Part shown: piece after piece, positions 16,338 to 24,321 of the stretch
Layout of the letters: every line of letters begins with the position of its first letter
Numbering within the stretch: the stretch's first letter is position 1
Assembly (NCBI GenBank): GCA_016867395.1
Contig: VGJS01000047.1
Coordinates: 1 to 32,114 of the forward strand
DNA length: 32,114 bases
Direction of reading: 5' to 3'
Origin: Candidatus Handelsmanbacteria bacterium
Lineage (GTDB): Bacteria; Latescibacterota; UBA2968; UBA8231
The notes under the pieces: generated by a model
The model's database searches: none
Told to the model about the DNA's origin: nothing
What the model saw: the letters and a program-made list of their open reading frames with translations, nothing else
Made by a program: the position numbers and the translations under genes

Positions 16338-18370
16338 TCCGCGGCGGCCAGTTGGGTCTTGCGGGGCAGTTGCTGGAGCATCAATACCTGGCGCTGGGTG
16401 GCGGCGCTCAACCCTCCGGAGGAATCCGGCTGGACCTCCTCGCCCAGCAAACAGGTTATCTCCCCCAGCCCCTCCCCACTGCTGTCGGCCGGCGGCGACT
16501 GGGCCACTACCACCTCGCCCGCCCCCTCAAAGCGGACCTGTAGGCCCCGCAATCCGGCCTGGAAACGGGCGAGTTTGGTGGACATGCCCCGCAGGTCGGG
16601 GTGGCTCACCTGGAGGGTGTCAGCGTCCATTGACTCTACCTCGCTGTGGCGGGCCAACACCCCGTCGGATAGGTAAAGCACCCGGTCCATGATCCGCTTG
16701 AAGGCCGGGGCAGAGATGCTGGAACCCCATTTGTCGCGTTTGGGATTGTCCACCACCACCAGGCAAAGCAGCTGGGGGTCTTCGACCGGCAGAAATCCGA
16801 TGAAGGAAACCACGTATTGACCTGGGGCGTACCCCTGCCCGCCCGGGGCCACCCGCTGGGCAGTGCCGGTCTTGCCCGCCACCGTGACACCCTGCACCTG
16901 GGCCTTTTTCCCGGTGCCTTCGGTGACCACCCCGGCGAGGATCTGGCGCATCTGGGCGGCCGCCGGCTCGCTGATGACGCGGCGGATGGGCTGCGGTTCG
17001 CTCTGCCTGACCCGCTTGCCGTCCGGACCGAGAACCTCCTTCACCAGGCGCGGGGCCATCAGGATGCCGCCGTTGGCGATGGCCCCCACTGCCATCGCCA
17101 GTTGCAGGGCGGTGACGCTAATCTCCTGGCCCATGGCGATGGTTTCCAGGGAGCGGTCCGACCACTGGGCGGCGTGGCGCAGCAGCCCGGCGCTCTCCGA
17201 GGGCAGTTCGACCCCGGTGCGGGTGCCGAAACCGAAGTTGCGGATGTACTCGTAGAACTGCTTGCGTTTTAGCCGGCGGGCCATCTTCATTGTGCCGATG
17301 TTGCTGGACTGGCCGATCACCTCGTGGAAGCTCAGCCACCCCAGCGGATGGGAGTCGCGGACGATGTCGCCGTTGGACAGGCGGAAACGCCCGTTCTCGC
17401 AGAACACCCGCTCCTCCGTGGAGACCGCCTCCTCAGTAAGCAGAACGGCGGCGGTGATGGCTTTGAAGGTGGAGCCCGGCTCGAAGGGATCGGTGACCAC
17501 GCGGTTGCGGCGCATCCAGGCCGGGGCCGCCCCCGGATTGCCCCGGTCGAAGAAGGGGGCGTTGGCCATCGCCAGGATCTCGCCGGTCTTGGGCGCGGTG
17601 ATGATGCCCAGGCCGCTCTCCCCGTCGCAACTGAGCAGCGCCTCGTTCAGCTCGGCTTCGAGGATGTCCTGGTAAACCCCATCGATGGTCAGCACGACGG
17701 TGTTGCCGTCCTGGGGGGTCTTGTGCTCCTCCTGCCGGCCGGGGATCTGGGCGCCGCGGGCATCGACATAGGAAACCGCCGCCCCCTTGGTGCCGCCCAG
17801 CAGCGCGTCGCAGGCCATCTCGACGCCCTCGTTGCCCTGGTTGTCGATGTTGGTATAGCCGATCAACTGGGCCGCCAGCGCCCCCGAAGGGCAGTAGCGC
17901 TTGGTCTCGGAGATCTCGTAGACCCCATTGAAACACTGCTGGCGGGCCCGGGCTGCCCCTTCCAGGTCGAGCTGTCGGGCCAGGTAGACGAAACGTTTCG
18001 GGCCACGCAACTGGCGCGGGAGGTTGATGTGGGCCTCGGGGTCCTTGCTGAAGGGGGCGAAGTGGCGGGCCACTTCGTCGGGCTGGTCAACCATCGCTGG
18101 GTCGGCGTAGAAGGTGGCGGTCTGGATATCGAGAGCCAGTTCGTCGCCGCGGCGGTCGAGGATGCTGCCGCGCTTGGCCCTCAATTCAACGGGGCGCACG
18201 TGCTGCTGCTCGGCGCGGACGGCGTATTCGGCGTGCCGGAAACCCTGGACCTGCACCAGGCGGCCCACCAGCACCGCCCAACACAGGGCTCCGGCGGCCA
18301 TCACCCACCTGAGGCGGGGCAGGGCCGGCCGCGCCGGATCGGTATTGCGCTCCCTACTGGGTGTGAACAT
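16334..18370 (-). CDS. ftsI: Septal penicillin-binding protein FtsI (PBP3-type) with PASTA domain
   Basis: FtsI is the septal transpeptidase that cross-links peptidoglycan made by FtsW. The 678-residue product has an N-terminal transmembrane helix (about 22-38), a dimerisation/pedestal region beginning RAKRGSILDRRGDELA (64-79) and a transpeptidase domain with the three penicillin-binding motifs: STFK (300-303, catalytic S300), SSN (355-357) and KTG (500-502). A C-terminal PASTA-like domain (about 587-645) follows, which in other proteins binds glycan or substrate; it is common in Gram-positive PBPs and Spo-type paralogues but absent from E. coli FtsI. The start overlaps ftsL by 17 bases and the stop overlaps murE. 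Confidence 0.95.
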   Translation of the reverse strand: MFTPSRERNTDPARPALPRLRWVMAAGALCWAVLVGRLVQVQGFRHAEYAVRAEQQHVRPVELRAKRGSILDRRGDELALDIQTATFYADPAMVDQPDEVARHFAPFSKDPEAHINLPRQLRGPKRFVYLARQLDLEGAARARQQCFNGVYEISETKRYCPSGALAAQLIGYTNIDNQGNEGVEMACDALLGGTKGAAVSYVDARGAQIPGRQEEHKTPQDGNTVVLTIDGVYQDILEAELNEALLSCDGESGLGIITAPKTGEILAMANAPFFDRGNPGAAPAWMRRNRVVTDPFEPGSTFKAITAAVLLTEEAVSTEERVFCENGRFRLSNGDIVRDSHPLGWLSFHEVIGQSSNIGTMKMARRLKRKQFYEYIRNFGFGTRTGVELPSESAGLLRHAAQWSDRSLETIAMGQEISVTALQLAMAVGAIANGGILMAPRLVKEVLGPDGKRVRQSEPQPIRRVISEPAAAQMRQILAGVVTEGTGKKAQVQGVTVAGKTGTAQRVAPGGQGYAPGQYVVSFIGFLPVEDPQLLCLVVVDNPKRDKWGSSISAPAFKRIMDRVLYLSDGVLARHSEVESMDADTLQVSHPDLRGMSTKLARFQAGLRGLQVRFEGAGEVVVAQSPPADSSGEGLGEITCLLGEEVQPDSSGGLSAATQRQVLMLQQLPRKTQLAAAE

Positions 18371-18650
18371 TTGCCGCCTTGGCCGGTGTGCCGCCCGGAT
18401 CGATCATGCCCAGCTCCCACTGGGCCCTTGCCCTGATGGCGCCCGGTTTCTTGTTCATGGCGATGGCCGCGGTGAGCTTGTCGCGCTCCTCCTCAAGGCT
18501 GCGGATCTGAGCATGGGCCGTCTCCACCTGCCGCAGGGTCTTGGCCATCTGCACCTTGGACCAGATATAGGCGGTGGTCAGGCTCACCAGGGCCGCCACG
18601 ACCAGCACGGGCAGCCGCGCACTTGGCCGACTCTGCTCGCGGGTGGCCAA
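18354..18650 (-). CDS. ftsL: Cell division protein FtsL
   Basis: FtsL is a small bitopic protein that bridges FtsQ/FtsB to FtsW/FtsI. I chose TTG at 18650, two bases after the rsmH stop and behind a G-rich AGGGGGGGGA stretch; the upstream open frame is only a shadow of rsmH. The 98-residue product has one transmembrane segment (LPVLVVAALVSLTTAYIW, about 13-30) and then a short coiled coil (TLRQVETAHAQIRSLEEERD). This layout, and the position between rsmH and ftsI, identify it more than sequence similarity does, as FtsL is poorly conserved. Confidence 0.85.
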   Translation of the reverse strand: MATREQSRPSARLPVLVVAALVSLTTAYIWSKVQMAKTLRQVETAHAQIRSLEEERDKLTAAIAMNKKPGAIRARAQWELGMIDPGGTPAKAANVHTQ

Positions 18651-18652
18651 AC

Positions 18653-19564
18653 TCAGTCCCCCCCCTTTTGGTAGAGGCGCAGGCTGGCGCTGCGGGCCCG
18701 GCGATTGTTTCCCAGCTCGGCCCGGCTCGCTCTCTGGGCGCGGGACCCCACCTTGGTGAAAAGGGCCCGGCCGCCGCAGACGCACACCACGATGGCCGGC
18801 GGGCAGGTACACACCTTCAGAAGCGGGGCAAAGGTGGATTTCACCAGTCGGTCCTCCAGCGAGTGGTAAGCGATCACTCCCAGCCGGCCACCTCGCTTAA
18901 GCAGGGCAATCCCCGCCGCCAGCCCTCGCTCCAGTTGCTCCGGCTCGCGGTTGACGGCAATGCGCAGGGCCTGGAAGACCCTGGCCAGGGTCTTGGGCAG
19001 ATGCCGGGGCCGGGTGGAGGCCACCACCCGCCTCAGGTCGGCGGTGGTGTCCATGGCCGGGGCGGCACAGATGGCCCGGGCGATACCGCGGGCCCGGCGC
19101 TCCTCGCCGTACTGGGCCAGCAAACTAGCCAACTCCTCGGCCGAACTCTCCCGGATCAAATCGGCGGCGCTCAAACCCGATCCTGGTTCCATGCGCATGT
19201 CGAGAGGTCCATCCTGCTGATAACTGAATCCCCGCGATGCTTGGTCGATCTGATGCGACGAAACCCCCAGGTCGAACAACACCCCGTCGATCTGGGCCAC
19301 CCCCTGCTGGGCCAGCAGGGCCTCCAGCTCGGCAAAGCGACCACATACCACCATCACCCTTCCGTCCACCAGCGCCCCCCGCACCTGGGCCACGGCCTCG
19401 GGGTCTCGGTCCACCGCGATCAGCCGGCCTTGGGACCCCAGGCGCTCCAGGATGGCCCGGCTGTGGCCGCCCCCGCCGGCGGTGGCGTCTACGTACACCC
19501 CCTGGGGGTCGCCCACCAGCCCGGCGGCCACCTGCTGGGCCATGACCGGGACATGAAAGCTCAT
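18653..19564 (-). CDS. rsmH: 16S rRNA (cytosine-1402-N4)-methyltransferase RsmH (MraW)
   Basis: RsmH methylates C1402 of 16S rRNA near the ribosomal P site, using S-adenosylmethionine. The 303-residue product begins MSFHVPVMAQQVAAGL and has the cofactor loop VDATAGGGGHSRAIL, then GVLFDLGVSSHQIDQ, GFSYQQDGPLDMRM and the late motif IAYHSLEDRLVK, all diagnostic. It follows mraZ by 22 bases and precedes ftsL, the standard order at the head of dcw clusters. Confidence 0.97.
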   Translation of the reverse strand: MSFHVPVMAQQVAAGLVGDPQGVYVDATAGGGGHSRAILERLGSQGRLIAVDRDPEAVAQVRGALVDGRVMVVCGRFAELEALLAQQGVAQIDGVLFDLGVSSHQIDQASRGFSYQQDGPLDMRMEPGSGLSAADLIRESSAEELASLLAQYGEERRARGIARAICAAPAMDTTADLRRVVASTRPRHLPKTLARVFQALRIAVNREPEQLERGLAAGIALLKRGGRLGVIAYHSLEDRLVKSTFAPLLKVCTCPPAIVVCVCGGRALFTKVGSRAQRASRAELGNNRRARSASLRLYQKGGD

Positions 19565-19586
19565 CCTGGCCTCCAGCCGGCGGCCC

Positions 19587-20027
19587 TCAGAGTTGCAGCC
19601 CCGCGGCCACTCCCTCCAACTCCGAGTCGGCCTGCTGCATGAACTGACCCCAGGCCGCAGGGTTCCAGAATTCGATCTTGTCCAGCGCCCCGATCACCAC
19701 CACCCGGTCGGTGATGCCCACCCGCTCCAGCAGCTTGCGCGGCAGGTTGGCCCGGCCCTGGCGGTCAAGTTTCACCTCGGCGGCCTGCGAGAGCATCCCG
19801 CGGATGAACACCCGCACCTTGGGATCGGTCTGGGGCAGACGCATCAATTTTGCCGCAATATCGTCCCAGGCGTGCTGCGGGTAGGCGGTCAGGCACCCGT
19901 CCAGACCCTTCACCACCACAAAGGCGTCTTCGGTTTCAGGGGGCAGTTTGCGGCGGAGTTCGGCCGGGAAGAAGATCCTGCCCTTCTCGTCCACCGGAAC
20001 GTCGAATTCGCCCAGAAACTGAATCAT
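19587..20027 (-). CDS. mraZ: Transcriptional regulator MraZ
   Basis: MraZ is a DNA-binding protein of the AbrB/SpoVT fold that forms rings and represses its own dcw operon by binding direct repeats at the promoter. The 146-residue product has the two expected half domains, signalled by VDEKGRIFFPAELRRKL (about 12-28) and DRQGRANLPRKLLERVG. It is the first gene of the operon, and repeated GTGGTG-type boxes lie just upstream, consistent with autoregulation. Its ribosome binding site is weak. Confidence 0.96.
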   Translation of the reverse strand: MIQFLGEFDVPVDEKGRIFFPAELRRKLPPETEDAFVVVKGLDGCLTAYPQHAWDDIAAKLMRLPQTDPKVRVFIRGMLSQAAEVKLDRQGRANLPRKLLERVGITDRVVVIGALDKIEFWNPAAWGQFMQQADSELEGVAAGLQL

Positions 20028-20068
20028 GACCGGCCTGTGCGGAGGCTAAAGGCCCCAGAAAATCCGTT

Positions 20069-20098
20069 CACCACTTTCCACCACTTTCCACCACACCG
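20069..20098 (-). promoter_or_regulatory. MraZ operator: three 10-bp direct repeats
   Basis: On the minus strand three units, GGTGTGGTGG, AAAGTGGTGG and AAAGTGGTGA, lie head to tail with exact 10-bp spacing, one helical turn. AAAGTG/GTGG repeats of this spacing upstream of mraZ are the known MraZ recognition pattern. The array begins at the predicted transcription start, so bound MraZ would block initiation. Confidence 0.85.
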
Positions 20099-20099
20099 G

Positions 20100-20128
20100 A
20101 AGATAGACCGCCGCACAGGGTCTGTCAA
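20100..20128 (-). promoter_or_regulatory. Sigma-70 type promoter of the dcw operon
   Basis: A perfect -35 TTGACA (20128-20123), a 17-base spacer and a -10 TATCTT (20105-20100) predict transcription starting near 20093, inside the MraZ operator. This is the only strong promoter I see for the minus-strand series from mraZ to the Wzc-like gene. Confidence 0.88.
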
Positions 20129-20186
20129 GCGCAAATTTTACAGGGGGAAAGCCAACGAACCCGCCGGGGAAGGGCCTTCCAAGTCG

Positions 20187-20227
20187 ACACACCACGTGGC
20201 GTGTTATTCATACACAAACGTGTGTAT
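20187..20227. repeat. Two adjacent palindromes between trmB and the dcw promoter
   Basis: ACACACCACGTGGCGTGT (20187-20204) is an 18-base palindrome with one mismatched pair. ATACACA (20210-20216) and TGTGTAT (20221-20227) form a second, perfect 7-bp stem with a 4-base loop. They lie 16 bases after the trmB stop and about 60-100 bases upstream of the mraZ promoter. They could be a regulator site or an end signal for trmB; the T-rich tail expected of a terminator is lacking. Confidence 0.5.
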
Positions 20228-20242
20228 AAAACAGGTTTTTTA

Positions 20243-20866
20243 TCAGGCGTTTTCCGCCAACTCCACCACCTGCCGGTAGATGGGTTTGCCGGCCCGGAGG
20301 TATTTCTCCTCGTAGTTGGTCTTCACCTCGCCCCATTCGGCAGCCGCGTCGCGGAAACGCGAGGCGGTTGCCAGGGCCTCCTGCATCGCCGCAAAGTACT
20401 CCTCGTGATCCGTGGCCAGCCACAGCAGTCCCCCAGGTGCGAGGGTCCGGGCCACCTCGGCGAGAAATGCAGGGTTGATCAGCCGGCGTTTGTGGTGCCT
20501 CTTCTTGGGCCAGGGATCGGGGAAATAGACGTGGAAGGCCCGCACCGAGGCGGCCGGCACGAAGAACTCGACGAACTCCCGGGCGTCGGCCCGCACCAGG
20601 CGCAGGTTGCCTCCCAGGCGGCGTTTTCGCCCCCGCTCCAGGGCGATGCGCAGGTACTTGGCCGCCCATTCGACGCCGACGAAGTTGGTCTCGGGCCGGG
20701 CTCCGGCGGCGGCGAGGAGGTACCGCCCCTTGCCGATGCCGATTTCGATCTCGACCGGTTGGCCGTTGCCGAACACCTGCGCCCAGTCGAGTACCGGATC
20801 TTTCTCTGCAGGATTGTCCAGTTCCAGCAGCAGTTCCAGCAATACCCCGCGCTCGCTGTTCTCCAT
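20243..20866 (-). CDS. trmB: tRNA (guanine-N7-)-methyltransferase TrmB
   Basis: TrmB methylates N7 of guanine-46 in the variable loop of tRNAs. The 207-residue product has the SAM-binding loop VEIEIGIGKGRYLL (38-51), FVGVEWAAKYL (62-72) and the TrmB signature FHVYFPDPWPKKRHHKRRL (111-129). The C-terminal NYEEKYLRAGKPIYRQ is also typical. It begins 72 bases after the end of moeB, beyond a strong terminator, so it needs its own promoter, which I could not identify. GAGAGGAA precedes the ATG closely. Confidence 0.96.
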   Translation of the reverse strand: MENSERGVLLELLLELDNPAEKDPVLDWAQVFGNGQPVEIEIGIGKGRYLLAAAGARPETNFVGVEWAAKYLRIALERGRKRRLGGNLRLVRADAREFVEFFVPAASVRAFHVYFPDPWPKKRHHKRRLINPAFLAEVARTLAPGGLLWLATDHEEYFAAMQEALATASRFRDAAAEWGEVKTNYEEKYLRAGKPIYRQVVELAENA

Positions 20867-20880
20867 TTCCTCTCCCGCGC

Positions 20881-20914
20881 TAAAAAAATGGACGCTGTCA
20901 GGGCGACAGCGTCC
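20881..20914 (-). terminator. Rho-independent terminator of the merR-iscA-iscS-moeB operon
   Basis: The minus strand has a perfect 10-bp stem, GGACGCTGTC (20914-20905) with GACAGCGTCC (20899-20890), a 5-base loop and then ATTTTTTTA. It lies 24 bases after the moeB stop. This is a textbook intrinsic terminator. Confidence 0.93.
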
Positions 20915-20938
20915 GATCCGGTTGGTATGGCCCGCGCC

Positions 20939-22129
20939 TCAGCCCGCGGCCTCGCGGTGGGAGGGCAGCCCGCAGAACTGTTCGTAGTCGATCAACTGGG
21001 TGATGGTGGGCTGGTCGCCGCACACCGGGCACTGGGTGTTGCGGCGCAGCTTAAGCTCGCGGAACTTCATGTCCAGGGCGTCGTAGACCAGCATGCGGCC
21101 CACCAGCGGCCGGCCCTGACCCAGGATCAGCTTGATGACCTCGGTGGCTTGGATCATCCCGACGATCCCCGGCAGCACCCCCAACACCCCACCCTCGGCG
21201 CAACTGGGTACCTCGCCCGGCGGCGGTGGTTCGGGGTAGAGGCAGCGGTAACAGGGACCCCCCTGGCTGGGCAGATACACGGTGGCCTGCCCCTCAAAGC
21301 GGAAGATGCTGCCGTCGACCACCGGCTTGCGCGCAAAGACCGCCGCGTCGTTGACCAGGTAGCGGGTGGGGAAATTGTCGCACCCGTTGACGATGATATC
21401 GTAGCCGGCCAACAACTCCATGGCATTGTCGGAGGTCAACAGTTCGTAGTGGGTGTTGATTTTAGTCCCCGGGTTGAGATCGAGCAGCCGGGCCTTGGCA
21501 GCCTCGACCTTGGGTTTGCCCACGTCCGATTCCCCGAAGAGCACCTGTCGTTGCAGGTTGCTTTTGTCCACCACGTCGGCGTCCACCAGGCCGATGGTCC
21601 CCACCCCGGCGGCGGCCAAGTAAAGGGCGGTGGGACAGCCCAGGCCCCCGGAGCCGACCAGTAGCACCTTGCCCTTGAGCAGTTGCTGCTGCCCCTTCTC
21701 CCCCACCTCGGGCAGGAGGATGTGCCGCGAGTAGCGCCGCATGTCTTCCTCGGATAGCAGCCCCCCCTGCTCGATGGGTAGGCCGACGTCCTTCCAGCCT
21801 TTGAAGCCGCCGATCATCGAACTAACCGTGGTGTAGCCCATCTGCTTGAGGTCGCGGGCGGCCAGGGCCGAGCGGTTGCCCCCGGCGCAATAGAGCACGA
21901 TGGGGGTATCGCGGTCGGCGCTCACCTCCTCCTCGACATTGAGTTCGAGGAAGCCGCGCGGGATCAGCGCCGCCCCGGCGATATAGCCGTCCATCACCTC
22001 CTCGCGCTCGCGCACGTCCACCAGCCGCACCCCCTTGCCGGCCTGGAGGTCGCGTTGGACCTGGTCGGGAGTGACCTCGACGATCTCCTTCTTAACCTTT
22101 TGCAGCAACTGGCTCTTGCTCAGACTCAT
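20939..22129 (-). CDS. MoeB/ThiF-type adenylyltransferase with N-terminal rhodanese domain
   Basis: E1-like enzymes of this family adenylate the C-terminal glycine of sulfur carrier proteins (MoaD, ThiS or CysO types), and a rhodanese can supply persulfide sulfur. The 396-residue product starts with a rhodanese domain (about 15-118) whose active loop is YCAGGNRSA. The E1 domain follows (about 125-390): RYSRHILLPEVGEKGQ, nucleotide loop VGSGGLGCPTALYLAAAG, DADVVDKSNLQRQ, CDNFPTRY and zinc-binding CYRC and CPVCG pairs. In the well-known MOCS3 and MoeZ fusions the rhodanese is C-terminal, so this order is reversed. Its start lies 11 bases after the desulfurase stop behind GGAG. The carrier protein it serves is not in the window. 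Confidence 0.92.
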   Translation of the reverse strand: MSLSKSQLLQKVKKEIVEVTPDQVQRDLQAGKGVRLVDVREREEVMDGYIAGAALIPRGFLELNVEEEVSADRDTPIVLYCAGGNRSALAARDLKQMGYTTVSSMIGGFKGWKDVGLPIEQGGLLSEEDMRRYSRHILLPEVGEKGQQQLLKGKVLLVGSGGLGCPTALYLAAAGVGTIGLVDADVVDKSNLQRQVLFGESDVGKPKVEAAKARLLDLNPGTKINTHYELLTSDNAMELLAGYDIIVNGCDNFPTRYLVNDAAVFARKPVVDGSIFRFEGQATVYLPSQGGPCYRCLYPEPPPPGEVPSCAEGGVLGVLPGIVGMIQATEVIKLILGQGRPLVGRMLVYDALDMKFRELKLRRNTQCPVCGDQPTITQLIDYEQFCGLPSHREAAG

Positions 22130-22140
22130 GGATTGCTCCT

Positions 22141-23337
22141 TCAGTTATCGCTGCCAGCCAGCCCCGGCCGGCGGTGAAAACCGGGGTGCTCCCCGGCCCG
22201 GGCGCGCAGGCGGCCCACCGCGGCGGCCACCAGATCAGCGGCGGTATCGATCTCGATTTCGGTGTTGAAACGCCCCAGGCCAAAGCGCAGGGACGCGGGC
22301 AGCGATTGCCCGATGGCCTTGAGCACATGCGAAGGTTCGGCGCTGCCCGAGGTACAGGCCGAGCTCGAAGACAGCGCCAGTTCCGGCAGGGCCAACAAGA
22401 GTTCGGCCCCGTCCACCCCGGCAAAACTCAGGTGCAGGTTGCCGGGGAGGCGCTCCTCGGGATGGCCGTTCACCTCCACCCCCTCCAGACGCACCGACAG
22501 CCGCTGCCACAGATGCTGGCGCAGGTGTTTCAGGCGCCTAGCCTCTTCCTCCAGTTCCCGCCTGGCCAGTTCGCAGGCCATCCCCAGCCCCACGATGCCG
22601 GGCACGTTGAGAGTGCCGGCGCGCAGGCCACGCTCCTGGCCGCCCCCGTCCAGCAGGGGCAGGAGCCGGGCCCGGGGCCGGCGGCGCACATAGAGCGCCC
22701 CAACGCCTTTGGGGCCGTACAGCTTGTGCCCCGAGATAGCCAGCAGATCCACCCCTAGCTTCTCCACGTCGAGGGGGACCTTGCCGGCGGCCTGAGCCGC
22801 GTCGCAGTGCCACAACACCCCCCTACCCCTGGCCAGGGCGCCGATCCGCTCGAGCGGGTGGAGAGTGCCGATCTCGTTGTTAGCGGCCATCAGCGAGAGT
22901 AGGATGGTCTCCCCGGTGATAGCCGCTTCTAGCTGTCCCAGGTCTACCTGCCCCCGGCGGTCCACCGGCAGGTAAACCACCCGGAACCCCTGGCCCTCCA
23001 GGCGCCGGCAAGCGTCGAGCACCGCCTTGTGCTCAGTGACGCAGGTAAGCAGGTGGGAGGCCCGGCTGCGGTGGAATTCGGCCGCCCCCTTCAGTGCCAG
23101 ATTATTGGCCTCGGTGGCGCCGCTGGTGAATACGATCTCGTGGGGGACGGCTCCGATCAACCCCGCCACCTGGGCCCGCGCCCCTTCCACCGCCTCCTTG
23201 GCCGCCCAGCCGTAGGCGTGGGTGGCGCTGGAGGGATTGCCGAAATGGCGGGTGAAGAAGGGCAACATCGCCTCCAGCACCCGCGGGTCCACCGGCGTGG
23301 TGGCCAGGTAGTCTAGGTAGATCGGCGGCGCGCCCAT
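22141..23337 (-). CDS. Cysteine desulfurase, IscS/NifS family
   Basis: This PLP enzyme takes sulfur from L-cysteine, leaving alanine, and passes it on as a persulfide. The 398-residue product begins [19 protein letters not shown] and has TEHKAV (H103), the PLP lysine K205 in [12 protein letters not shown], the [14 protein letters not shown] motif and the catalytic C328 in [17 protein letters not shown]. The active-site loop is of the longer IscS/NifS (class I) type. It lies 13 bases after the A-type carrier gene and 11 before the rhodanese-MoeB gene, so it probably serves both Fe-S assembly and the rhodanese. No iscU scaffold gene is nearby. Confidence 0.95.
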   Translation of the reverse strand: MGAPPIYLDYLATTPVDPRVLEAMLPFFTRHFGNPSSATHAYGWAAKEAVEGARAQVAGLIGAVPHEIVFTSGATEANNLALKGAAEFHRSRASHLLTCVTEHKAVLDACRRLEGQGFRVVYLPVDRRGQVDLGQLEAAITGETILLSLMAANNEIGTLHPLERIGALARGRGVLWHCDAAQAAGKVPLDVEKLGVDLLAISGHKLYGPKGVGALYVRRRPRARLLPLLDGGGQERGLRAGTLNVPGIVGLGMACELARRELEEEARRLKHLRQHLWQRLSVRLEGVEVNGHPEERLPGNLHLSFAGVDGAELLLALPELALSSSSACTSGSAEPSHVLKAIGQSLPASLRFGLGRFNTEIEIDTAADLVAAAVGRLRARAGEHPGFHRRPGLAGSDN

Positions 23338-23350
23338 GCGAGGGCGGGCC

Positions 23351-23674
23351 TCAGGCGCTGAAGGATTCGCCGCAGCCGCAGGTGGAGCGGGCGTTGGGGT
23401 TCTCGATCTTGAAGCCAGCGCCCATCAAACCGTCGATGTAGTCGAGACTGACGCCGTTCAGATAGAGACAGCTCTTGGGGTCGATGAAGAGCCGCACGCC
23501 GTTGTTTTCGATGATCTGATCCATGTCGCCGGCCCCCGTTTCAAAGGCGAGCCGGTACTGGAAGCCAGAGCAGCCCCCGCCCACCACCCCCATGCGCAGG
23601 CCGTATTCGGGGTGGCCCTGGTTCTGGAGCATGGTGCGGATCTTGTCGGCGGCGGCATCAGTTACAGTGACCAT
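23351..23674 (-). CDS. A-type iron-sulfur carrier, IscA/ErpA/HesB family
   Basis: A-type carriers hold and deliver Fe-S clusters. I chose ATG 23674 because GAGAGGAG lies just upstream and [16 protein letters not shown] is the normal start. The 107-residue product has the three conserved cluster-binding cysteines, C35 in GGGCSGFQY and C99/C101 in [12 protein letters not shown]69 is an extra cysteine. Whether it works as IscA or ErpA cannot be told from sequence. It sits between a cysteine-rich MerR regulator (16-base gap) and a cysteine desulfurase (13-base gap). Confidence 0.94.
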   Translation of the reverse strand: MVTVTDAAADKIRTMLQNQGHPEYGLRMGVVGGGCSGFQYRLAFETGAGDMDQIIENNGVRLFIDPKSCLYLNGVSLDYIDGLMGAGFKIENPNARSTCGCGESFSA

Positions 23675-23690
23675 TTCCACTCCTCTCGTT

Positions 23691-24182
23691 TCAACTCTGG
23701 TGGGCCAGCCCCTTGGCACACCCCTCGTAGATGGCGCACTCAACCACGTCTGGGACCTGGGGATGCTGCTGGTAGACCTGGCACTTGTGGCAGTCCCGCT
23801 CCAGTACGCGGATGGAGCAGCAAAGGCATTCCTTAAGGATCTCGATGGCCTGGTGGTTGCGCTCCTTCATCTGCCGGTAACACTCAATCTTGCGGTCAAG
23901 TTCGGCCTGCTGCTCGACCAGGCAGGTGATCATCGCCTGGGCCAGGTCGCCGCCGGTATCGGCATGGTCCTTAAGCCGGAAGATGGCGCTGATCCGCTCC
24001 AGATCGAAGCCCAGGGCCTTGAGGTTCTGCACGATGTGCAGTCGGCGCAACTGGTCGTCGGAGTAGCGGCGGAACCCCCCTTCGGTGCGCTCCTCCGGGG
24101 CGATCAGGCCCAACTCCTCGTAGTACCTTACCGTGCGGGTAGTGACCTTGGCCCTGGCGGCCAGGTCGCCTATCTGCATCAT
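23691..24182 (-). CDS. MerR-family regulator with a cysteine-rich sensor half
   Basis: MerR regulators bind as dimers at promoters and switch transcription on by twisting DNA when their sensor half binds a ligand or metal. The 163-residue product has a clear winged helix (QIGDLAARAKVTTRTVRYYE then GGFRRYSDDQLRRLHIVQNL), a linker and a dimerisation helix. All nine cysteines are in the second half: C87, C101, C119, C121, C122, C131, C134, C149 and C155, arranged CxCC, eight residues, CxxC, then C and C. This differs from the SoxR pattern (CxxCxCx5C). Since it heads an Fe-S/sulfur operon, I infer it senses an Fe-S cluster, metal or persulfide. ATG 24182 or 24179 could both start it. Confidence 0.9.
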   Translation of the reverse strand: MMQIGDLAARAKVTTRTVRYYEELGLIAPEERTEGGFRRYSDDQLRRLHIVQNLKALGFDLERISAIFRLKDHADTGGDLAQAMITCLVEQQAELDRKIECYRQMKERNHQAIEILKECLCCSIRVLERDCHKCQVYQQHPQVPDVVECAIYEGCAKGLAHQS

Positions 24183-24273
24183 CTAAAACACCCCCGGTCG
24201 AGTGGAGGTAAATGCGGCCCGGCACTGAAGGTCTGCGGGACCGGCAAGGCGCAACTTATTATATTTGTTTGTG

Positions 24274-24302
24274 AATATACTTGTCCCACCCAAAGGTGTC
24301 AA
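24274..24302 (-). promoter_or_regulatory. Sigma-70 type promoter of the merR-iscA-iscS-moeB operon
   Basis: The minus strand has -35 TTGACA (24302-24297), a 17-base spacer and -10 TATATT (24279-24274), predicting a start near 24267 and a leader of about 85 bases. The spacer is 17 bases, not the 19-20 typical of MerR-activated promoters, so autoregulation, if any, may be by repression. An AT-rich stretch (24256-24279) stands out in GC-rich surroundings. Confidence 0.8.
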
Positions 24303-24321
24303 TCCGGGAGCCCACGGCGCC

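Noticed and set aside
18651..18812. An upstream ftsL extension of 54 codons inside rsmH
   Set aside because: The residues are Pro/Arg/Gly-rich shadow sequence of rsmH; FtsL normally begins shortly before its membrane helix.
24265..24321. A TTG start for the serine hydrolase 57 bases upstream of the chosen GTG
   Set aside because: It would place coding sequence across the divergent merR promoter, has no ribosome binding site, and the added residues look unlike the family.
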